Shown: piece by piece, positions 7,736-14,310 of the stretch
Position numbering within the stretch: the first letter of the stretch is position 1
How the letters are laid out: each line of letters starts with the position of its first letter
Assembly: GCA_002315795.1 (NCBI GenBank)
Contig: DCIF01000119.1
Coordinates: forward strand, 1-18,249
Direction: 5' to 3'
DNA: 18,249 bases
DNA from: Bacteroidales bacterium UBA1733
GTDB lineage: Bacteria > Bacteroidota > Bacteroidia > Bacteroidales > UBA3663
Made by a program: the position numbers and the translations under genes
Notes under the pieces: generated by a model
Told to the model about the DNA's origin: nothing
The model's database searches: none
The model's input: only the letters and a program-made list of their open reading frames with translations

Positions 7736-7747
7736 CTTTCTAAAAGA

Positions 7748-8620
7748 TTATTTGACGGCTTTGGCGGGAATGCTGAAGGTAACGCAGGTACCTACATTCT
7801 CTTCGCTGGAAACACGTATAGCCCCCTTGTGCTTGTTGATGATAATGTCCCAGGTAATCTGCATTCCTAAACCGGTACCTTGTCCGAGCGGCTTGGTGGT
7901 GAAAGTGGAATGGAAAAGCTTATGCTGTGTCTCTTCGCTCATACCCATACCATTGTCCTGTATGGCAATCTCCAGGCGGTTATCGACTTCTGACACGCAG
8001 ATATCGATGGAGGGTTTATAGTCATCTTCTGCTTTCTGTGCACGCTCACGCACCGTATAACAGGCATTGTTCATTACGTTGAGTACCGCACGGCAGAGGT
8101 CTTGTGGAATGACCATATACTGTGGCATCTGCTCAGGGTAGCGCTCGTTAATCGTAATATTAAACGACTTGTCATTGGCACGCATAGCATGGTAAGAAAG
8201 CCATACATACTCGTGCACAAGGTGCGAAATGTCAGTAGGCAGGAATTCGTTCTCTTTGCCACGGCTCTGCAACAGGATGTTGCGGATGATGCTGATGGCT
8301 CGATTGCCATGTTCCTGAATCTTCTGCATATTGACTTTCAGGTCGGCCATAATATCATTAAGCTCCTCCTGCAAGTCTTCACGCTCTGCATCATCCTTAG
8401 CATCGGCCAGGTCCTTGAGTGTATCGCTCAGGTCACGGATCAAACTCTCAGACATTTTACTGAAGTTAATAACGAAATTGAGCGGATTCTGAATCTCATG
8501 GGCAATGCCGGCACTAAGCTGACCCAGTGAGGCCATCTTTTCTTGTTCGCGTAGCTGGTTACTAAGCTTTTCGACACGCTGCTGTAACAACTCAATCTGC
8601 TTGCTTGTATTCTGTTCCAT
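7748..8620 (-). CDS. Soluble histidine kinase with intact H-box and no sensor domain
   Basis: A 290-residue protein with no signal peptide or membrane segment. Residues about 5-28 are a short coiled coil. The dimerisation/phosphotransfer domain follows, with a textbook H-box GIAHEIQNPLNFV (phospho-acceptor H41, catalytic E42). The ATP-binding domain has all boxes: N-box VMNNACYTV (N184/N185), G1 QDNGMGM (D222), F-box FHSTFTTKP and G2 GQGTGLGM (247-253). It should autophosphorylate and pass phosphate to an aspartate; the receiver-PP2C protein of the same cluster is the obvious candidate. It is clearly paralogous to the C-terminal half of the preceding gene, sharing NPLN, INFS or NNFS, KI-x2-HG and DYKP at matching positions. 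It begins 4 bases after that gene's stop. Without a sensor of its own, it may depend on the membrane partner for its signal. Confidence 0.92.
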   Translation of the reverse strand: MEQNTSKQIELLQQRVEKLSNQLREQEKMASLGQLSAGIAHEIQNPLNFVINFSKMSESLIRDLSDTLKDLADAKDDAEREDLQEELNDIMADLKVNMQKIQEHGNRAISIIRNILLQSRGKENEFLPTDISHLVHEYVWLSYHAMRANDKSFNITINERYPEQMPQYMVIPQDLCRAVLNVMNNACYTVRERAQKAEDDYKPSIDICVSEVDNRLEIAIQDNGMGMSEETQHKLFHSTFTTKPLGQGTGLGMQITWDIIINKHKGAIRVSSEENVGTCVTFSIPAKAVK

Positions 8621-8624
8621 AAGA

Positions 8625-11405
8625 TTATGAGATTTTTGGGAGGGTAATTACAAATTCTGTGTATTCGTCTTTCTTTGAAGTGACGCTAATAGAGCCGTTG
8701 TGGTTCTGTATAATGTCATGACTCAGGTAAAGACCTACACCAGGGGCTTCGGCCGTAGGTTTGGTGGTGAAGAACGGATCGAAGATCTTGTCTATGATGC
8801 CTTCTTCCATACCAATTCCATTATCATAGATGTGAAGATGATGCTGCTCATCAGAAATGACCTGCACATGAATGACTGGTTTATAGTCGGCACCGGCACT
8901 CTCCTTTCGCTTGAGTAAGGCGTATTCGGCATTAGAGAGCAAGCTGGTAATAGTCTGAACCAACTGGGTGGACATACCCATGACGGTAACAGGGAAGGTA
9001 GGTCTCTCCCACTCTACTTCGATGCCAGACTTATTGAACTCTTCAGCCCTATACTTACGAAAGACTTCTACGGCCTGATCACACAACTGACCAAGATCAA
9101 CCTCTACCAGCTGTGAACTACGGTCACGCAACAGTTCTTCCATGGCTTTCAGAATGCGCGTGGTGGAGAGTCCGTGCTGTTCGATCTTAGAGAGGTTGGA
9201 GTCGAGCATCTGAAGTACATCCTGCGCATCTTCAAAATTTTCTGCTGACATGTTTTCCTGTTCGTCTTCTATGTCAGCCTTCAGATCTTTTGCTAAACCT
9301 ACAGAAAGATGTGAGAAGTTGTTTATATAGTTCAGCGGATTGAGGATTCGGTCAATGAGGCCCTTGGTCAGTTTACCCACAGTGGCTTCGCGCTCCTGAC
9401 GCAACAATTCACCTTGGGTCTCTTTCAGCTCCTTGAGCGTATCTTCAAGACGGAGGGTTTTCTCTTCAATCTCGTTCTTCTGCTCAACGACCTGTTGAGT
9501 GCGCTCACGGACAATCTTTTCAAGACGGATCTGCTCTTTTCTGAACTTACGAATGCGATAGTCATTGACCAGTCGGCCAATCAGCAAAAGCAGGAAAATG
9601 TAGAAAAGAATGGCATACCAGCGCAGGAAGATCGGGAAAGGAACATAGAAAGGATAAGGAGCCGACTCATAGATGTTTCCGAAAATATCCTTGGCACGAA
9701 CCACAAGCTCATAATTGCCATAGGTAAGATTGAAGAAGGTGATAGTCTGATCGCCATCCCAATCTGACCAGCTCTGATCTGCTCCAAGGCGATAACTATA
9801 GAGGATATCACCGATAGGGTCATTCTTTCGAGTAGAGAAGGTAACGGAGACATCACGACGATCCATCTGGAAATCGCGCACATAGACGGCTGTCTGAGCA
9901 GGAGAATGCGTATATACATACTTACGGTTCAGACGGATGATACCGTCCTGTGTACCGAGCCAGACGACATTACCATCAAAGGCTATAGTATTAATAGTAT
10001 AAGTAGAAAGCGCATGGAGCCAGGCATTGAGCTGCTCAATTTCATTACCCTCTGCATCGGTAACACGAACACCTAAGCCACGATCAGCAGGTTGCCAGAT
10101 CAGACCTTCAGGATCGATATAATTGAACAGGATACGTTGGCCATTGAGATCGACCTTCTCAAAGTTTGTACTTCCAGCTGGCCGTTTGAACACTTCGCCA
10201 TCAATGGTCTTCGCAACCACAGATCCATCCTCATTAAGCCTGAATTCTGTAACACGAGAAATCGGTGCTATGAGCTTTTGAGTGCCATCAGGATGCACAC
10301 AATGAATGCCGTCGAGTTCACCCGTGAGAAAATCACCATTTGATAAAGCAAGTACAGAGAGTGTATTACGCACCGAAAGCTGTCGGTATTTGTGTTCGGT
10401 GAATACGAAGAGTCCGGCAGAAGTAGCCGCAACATACTGATTCTGACCCAGACAATCCAGCATCCAGCAAGCACGCTCAATGTCAGACATGCTAATAAAG
10501 TGATTTTCCTGAAGCTTGAAGATACCCGACATAGTACCTACATAGACGGTACCTTCTGAAGGTAAGATGGAACAGATCTCTCCTTTCAAACCTTCAGTGG
10601 TTCGGAAGAAGGCAAACGGATTACCAACACTCATGCGGAACAATCCGTTCTCTGTAGCACCCCAGACAGAAGAGATGCCATCGAAGGCAAGCGCATTGAC
10701 CGTACTACTGCACAAACCGGATTCGGTGGAAGTGATTCCACGAAGATGATCATTCTGATCAAATGAAGCGATACCTACTCCCTCTAATACCCTAAGGGTC
10801 AAAGAAGGCGTCGGATGCAGCTTATCTACTACCTTATGGCCATTCCATTCTTCGGACAACGAATCATCGAAAATCAGATTATCTGGCACAATGGTATCGT
10901 TAGACACACGATAGGTCTGTTGGGTGAGTGTATGAATATAGACGCTACCAGAACGCTCGAATATATGATCAATCTCATCAATATTGTGAATATTGTCAGC
11001 ATCTGAAACAAGATACTTTGGTTCCAGATCGCGTAAATAGCCTAATACGTTGAAACCTCCAAACCAGATGGTTCCATCCTGGGCCGTATAAAGTTTGGTA
11101 ATACGTGAAATGCCCGGAGTATGCAGGGTCTTCCAACGCACATTATCATAAATCAGAAGTCCCTCAAAGTTGGCGAAGATGACATGACCGACGGAATCGC
11201 ACACCACATCAAAGTTGCGCGCATGTGCCGAATACTCTTTCGACGAAAAATTGCGGAAATATGGGATACCGACGCCCTGACCCTGTACAAGGAGTTCAGC
11301 ATTCTTATGCGATGTCTGTGCTGAGACAAAAGACACTGGCAGCAGAAGCAAAAGGGCAGTCAGTATTGAACAGACCTTCATGAGTTTTTTCATAGCTCGT
11401 GTCAT
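8625..11405 (-). CDS. Beta-propeller sensor kinase homologue lacking the phospho-acceptor histidine
   Basis: A 926-residue inner-membrane protein. It has a signal peptide (about 1-30), a periplasmic beta-propeller of Reg_prop type (about 35-500; for example AFDGISSVWGATENGLFRM at 240-258 and IAFDGNVVWLGTQDGIIRL at 474-492) and a Y_Y_Y domain (about 515-587). A transmembrane helix (about 592-612), a coiled coil (about 620-675), a DHp-like region (about 675-760) and an ATP-binding domain (about 800-926) follow. The ATP-binding boxes are present: LLSNAEYAL (N825), YDNGIGM (D861), FDPFFTTKP and APGVGLYLS. In the H-box, however, the expected H-E is D685-R686 (GLIDRILNPLN, codon 9351-9353 = GAC). 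It therefore cannot autophosphorylate in the normal way. Unlike Bacteroides hybrid sensors it has no receiver or AraC domain. ATG at 11403-11405 is 3 bases after the WD40 gene; a start at M5 is equally possible. Confidence 0.9.
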   Translation of the reverse strand: MTRAMKKLMKVCSILTALLLLLPVSFVSAQTSHKNAELLVQGQGVGIPYFRNFSSKEYSAHARNFDVVCDSVGHVIFANFEGLLIYDNVRWKTLHTPGISRITKLYTAQDGTIWFGGFNVLGYLRDLEPKYLVSDADNIHNIDEIDHIFERSGSVYIHTLTQQTYRVSNDTIVPDNLIFDDSLSEEWNGHKVVDKLHPTPSLTLRVLEGVGIASFDQNDHLRGITSTESGLCSSTVNALAFDGISSVWGATENGLFRMSVGNPFAFFRTTEGLKGEICSILPSEGTVYVGTMSGIFKLQENHFISMSDIERACWMLDCLGQNQYVAATSAGLFVFTEHKYRQLSVRNTLSVLALSNGDFLTGELDGIHCVHPDGTQKLIAPISRVTEFRLNEDGSVVAKTIDGEVFKRPAGSTNFEKVDLNGQRILFNYIDPEGLIWQPADRGLGVRVTDAEGNEIEQLNAWLHALSTYTINTIAFDGNVVWLGTQDGIIRLNRKYVYTHSPAQTAVYVRDFQMDRRDVSVTFSTRKNDPIGDILYSYRLGADQSWSDWDGDQTITFFNLTYGNYELVVRAKDIFGNIYESAPYPFYVPFPIFLRWYAILFYIFLLLLIGRLVNDYRIRKFRKEQIRLEKIVRERTQQVVEQKNEIEEKTLRLEDTLKELKETQGELLRQEREATVGKLTKGLIDRILNPLNYINNFSHLSVGLAKDLKADIEDEQENMSAENFEDAQDVLQMLDSNLSKIEQHGLSTTRILKAMEELLRDRSSQLVEVDLGQLCDQAVEVFRKYRAEEFNKSGIEVEWERPTFPVTVMGMSTQLVQTITSLLSNAEYALLKRKESAGADYKPVIHVQVISDEQHHLHIYDNGIGMEEGIIDKIFDPFFTTKPTAEAPGVGLYLSHDIIQNHNGSISVTSKKDEYTEFVITLPKIS

Positions 11406-11408
11406 AGG

Positions 11409-13031
11409 TTAGAATTTGACATTCTTGAAGTCGATAGGCTCAGAAACCTGTCCGATATAGGTCTGCCATTCGCGTGAAGTTAGACTTCTGGCCTGTTTCT
11501 GTACCTGTTGGGCCAGGTAATCAACTGAGGCAGGCAAAGTGGTAATCTGGCCGGTACTGGTACCTATCCAGAGGACATGGTTATCAGCGCTTAAGCTAAG
11601 AGCGAGAGGCCAGCCGTCGTATTCGAATGAAGCAGGAACTACCCATTCATTTTCGACTAGTCCTGCAGAAGCATCGGTTTTCCCAGCAGAAACATAAGCC
11701 TTATTGTTCGTGTCTTCAAGTTGCAGTTTGGGAAGATTCCATATCTTTACCGTATGGTCATAAGAAGACGTAATGAGTACGTCTTTACCAATGAGCTTCA
11801 TATCGCTAACAGCGGATGTATGCGCAATCAGATTAATAATATCTCCCTGACGCACACAGTAGATAGCACCACGGTTCGTACCCATATAACAACGGTCATC
11901 ATCATCAAAGAGACAGGTTGTGACCACGTCTTTGACGCTGGAAGTCACTTCGGTCAACTTACCAGAAGCATCGATCATGGCCTGTTTGCCATTAGTGAAG
12001 AACAGATGACCTAATCCCTTATGGACAGCCATGCATGAAAGCGGTGAAGAAAGAGGCTCCTGATGCGTGATTGTGCCAGATTTGCGAGAAAACAGATAGA
12101 GGTTACGAATGGCTTGAAGTAGAAGACAGTCATCATTGAGTTCGACCATCTTGGAATAAAGATCTTGTGGAACTGTGTATGTCTTCATCAATGGAAAATG
12201 AATCAGGGTTCCTTCATGTGATAGCACCCAAATATCATTTCCTTTAGCTATGACGCTACGAAAATCATATTGATTATTCTGAAGCATAACGTCAGAAGTA
12301 ATCGACTGTTTAGAATCAGAACAGCTAAAACGGACTACATCACCATAAATAGAAACCGCAACACAGCCTTCAGGCACAGTCGCCAGATCATAGATTGGAC
12401 TATTGTTTGGCAAGACAGTCGATCTGATCTGATGACTGGCGTCAGCTAAGGCTGAATACGTCTCATTCTGATAGACATTGCCATCACATATACGCGCAAA
12501 ATAATAGGAGGCATAAGAAAGCGTAGCAATCAGGTCTTCATTATTTTCCTCAGATAGTGAAAGAGCCGCTGATCCTAACGAACGACTGATGGAACGGTAG
12601 CTGAGCACATCGCTGATCTGCTTCTGTTTCTGGGCCTGATCACGTTGTTTGCGCGCTTCTTGTTCAGCCTCTATAGCAACCTGTTTCTCCAACTCTGCAC
12701 GCAGACGTTCGTTCTCGGCCTGTTTACTCAGTTCCTTTGCTTTACGGCTCTCCTCTTCTGCCCTACGGTAATTCTCCATAGCCAGAGCAGATTGTTGCTC
12801 AGCACGAATACGCTGTTCATCAGAAATGGATTTCTGCTGGTAGGCAATGTCTTCCATCTGCTGGCTGACACGTTTTACCACAGCAGCTTCCTGATCTAAG
12901 GCCTGTAGCTCAGAAACCTGCTTACTGAGTTCACTAATCTGCTCTGTATTCTGTTGTCTGCCAAAATAGTAGGCAACAGACACAGCAGCCAAGCAAACGG
13001 CTACAATGGCAAGTTTGTGTAGGTTATTCAT
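11409..13031 (-). CDS. Membrane-anchored coiled-coil protein with WD40-like C-terminal propeller
   Basis: A 540-residue protein of unknown function. Residues 7-23 are one hydrophobic helix, more likely an anchor than a cleaved signal since no clear cleavage site follows. Residues about 28-140 are a long charged coiled coil rich in Glu, Gln, Lys and Arg. Residues about 143-200 (SYRSISRSLGSAALSLSEEN and on) resemble the helical linker that precedes WD40 repeats in many multidomain bacterial proteins. The rest is a degenerate propeller, with one clear WD repeat at about 402-433 (AHTSAVSDMKLIG, then SYDHTVKIWNLP) and a weaker blade near 475-495 (LALSLSADNHVLWIGTSTG). The C-terminal EWQTYIG (521-527) is also seen at the ends of such proteins. 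Propellers of this kind usually scaffold other proteins, so it may hold the kinases or the phosphatase together. Which side of the membrane the propeller faces is not clear. It lies 42 bases after the regulator gene and 3 before the sensor. Confidence 0.8.
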   Translation of the reverse strand: MNNLHKLAIVAVCLAAVSVAYYFGRQQNTEQISELSKQVSELQALDQEAAVVKRVSQQMEDIAYQQKSISDEQRIRAEQQSALAMENYRRAEEESRKAKELSKQAENERLRAELEKQVAIEAEQEARKQRDQAQKQKQISDVLSYRSISRSLGSAALSLSEENNEDLIATLSYASYYFARICDGNVYQNETYSALADASHQIRSTVLPNNSPIYDLATVPEGCVAVSIYGDVVRFSCSDSKQSITSDVMLQNNQYDFRSVIAKGNDIWVLSHEGTLIHFPLMKTYTVPQDLYSKMVELNDDCLLLQAIRNLYLFSRKSGTITHQEPLSSPLSCMAVHKGLGHLFFTNGKQAMIDASGKLTEVTSSVKDVVTTCLFDDDDRCYMGTNRGAIYCVRQGDIINLIAHTSAVSDMKLIGKDVLITSSYDHTVKIWNLPKLQLEDTNNKAYVSAGKTDASAGLVENEWVVPASFEYDGWPLALSLSADNHVLWIGTSTGQITTLPASVDYLAQQVQKQARSLTSREWQTYIGQVSEPIDFKNVKF

Positions 13032-13073
13032 ATTCTGACGAACAATTAGCTCGAGTAGGAAGAAAGAAAATAT

Positions 13074-14237
13074 TTATTTTTTGCGGAGAACCATGACTGT
13101 GATATCGTCACTTTGTGGTGCGGCATTGGCCCAGGTCTTAACGAACTGATTGACTGACTCCACGGTTTCTGTGCAATCGGAAGCAGCCAGCGTCTTGAGA
13201 TGGTCAATAAAACGAGGGTCTCCAAGCTCAACATAGTCAGGATTCATAGCTTCTGTAACTCCATCGGTGTACATCACCAGTTTATCTCCAGTATTGAGGT
13301 TGATGCTGCCACTCTTGTATGGCATATTACCCATAGCACCCACGAGGAGGTTACCATTGATCGGAACCATTTCTACTGAACCGTCAGCATGTATAATATA
13401 TGGAGCATTATGACCTGCATTGCAGTAGTCGATGATGCCTGTCTCTGTATCAAGAACACCGTAGAAGACGGTCACGAACATACAGTCAACACTCTCTTCG
13501 CTGAGCATATCGTTAGTCAATTCAATGCATTTTGAAGAGGAAAGCTCACGCTGACCCAAAGTTTTAATCATAGTACGACTGACAGCCATAAACAAGGCGG
13601 CAGGAACCCCTTTGCCAGAAACATCGGCCATGGTAAAGGCAAGATGTGTATCATCGATGCGGAAGAAGTCGTAAAAGTCTCCACCTACGTCTTTTGCAGC
13701 ATTCATTGAGGCAAAGAGTTCATAGTTCTCGCCATTCTTCACATGCAGATTAAAATCGACGGGTAAGATGGATTTCTGGATGTTGTGAGCCACATCAAGA
13801 TCACTTTGAATATCGACCAGCTGCGTGTGCTCTTTCTGTGAAGTCTTAATATAGTCAATCTGAGCAATAGCGTTCTCGATAGACTTCTCCAGATCTTCCA
13901 GATCGATAGGCTTGGTAGCAAAATCAAATGCTCCATTATTCATAGCAGAACGGATATTGCCCATGTCTCCATAAGCACTGACCATGATGCATTTGAGCGC
14001 AGGATTCTTGATCTCATTGACCTTAGCAAGCATGGTAAGACCATCCATCTCTGGCATATTTATGTCACTCAGGATGATGTCAATATCAGGATGTTGCTGA
14101 AGTATCTTAAGACCCTCTAATCCGTTGTGGGCAAAAAAGAATTCATACTCACCCTTGCGGATCTTACGACGGAAATATTGAGTAAGGAGGAGCTCGAGAT
14201 CCACCTCATCATCAACGCTTAATATCTTAACTGCCAT
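13074..14237 (-). CDS. Response regulator with PP2C (SpoIIE/RsbU-type) phosphatase output
   Basis: A 387-residue cytosolic protein. Residues 1-125 are a receiver domain with the acidic pocket D9/D10, phospho-acceptor D58 (ILSDINMPEMDG), S87 and K109 (ATKPI). A helical linker (about 126-160) joins it to a PP2C-type serine/threonine phosphatase (about 172-387). The metal-binding acidic residues are present: AKDVGGDFYD (D183, D187), MADVSGKGVPAALF (D205), YTDGVTEA (D325) and QSDDITVMVL (D377/D378), so it should be active. In known systems such proteins dephosphorylate STAS anti-sigma antagonists. No STAS or RsbW-like gene lies in the window, and Bacteroidetes lack a classical SigB, so the target is open. 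It is the first gene of the six-gene cluster, 73 bases after murF-alr. Phosphorylation by the soluble histidine kinase is a natural inference from gene order, not shown. Confidence 0.93.
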   Translation of the reverse strand: MAVKILSVDDEVDLELLLTQYFRRKIRKGEYEFFFAHNGLEGLKILQQHPDIDIILSDINMPEMDGLTMLAKVNEIKNPALKCIMVSAYGDMGNIRSAMNNGAFDFATKPIDLEDLEKSIENAIAQIDYIKTSQKEHTQLVDIQSDLDVAHNIQKSILPVDFNLHVKNGENYELFASMNAAKDVGGDFYDFFRIDDTHLAFTMADVSGKGVPAALFMAVSRTMIKTLGQRELSSSKCIELTNDMLSEESVDCMFVTVFYGVLDTETGIIDYCNAGHNAPYIIHADGSVEMVPINGNLLVGAMGNMPYKSGSINLNTGDKLVMYTDGVTEAMNPDYVELGDPRFIDHLKTLAASDCTETVESVNQFVKTWANAAPQSDDITVMVLRKK

Positions 14238-14241
14238 AAAT

Positions 14242-14270
14242 ATAATGAATAATTAATAATGAACAATGAA
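14242..14270. repeat. Short A/T-rich direct repeats upstream of the regulator gene
   Basis: ATAATGAA occurs at 14242-14249 and 14256-14263, and a third AATGAA at 14265-14270. They lie in the 73-base gap between murF-alr and the receiver-PP2C gene. No TAnnTTTG box with a TTTG upstream and no terminator hairpin can be read on the minus strand in this gap. The repeats could be a regulatory element or simple low-complexity DNA; A/T-rich arrays of this look are common between Bacteroidetes genes as far as I recall. Confidence 0.4.
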
Positions 14271-14310
14271 AAATTTAGTACAGGTGATTTAACTGAATGC
14301 TATTTCTTCT

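Noticed and set aside
11236..11250. Another tttcgacgaaa palindrome, inside the sensor gene
   Set aside because: It lies in coding sequence near the start of the sensor gene, is a single shorter copy and is easily explained by chance.
13032..13073. 42-base gap between the regulator and WD40 genes as a separate promoter
   Set aside because: No TTTG/TAnnTTTG pair can be read on the minus strand; it is more simply an intra-operon spacer.
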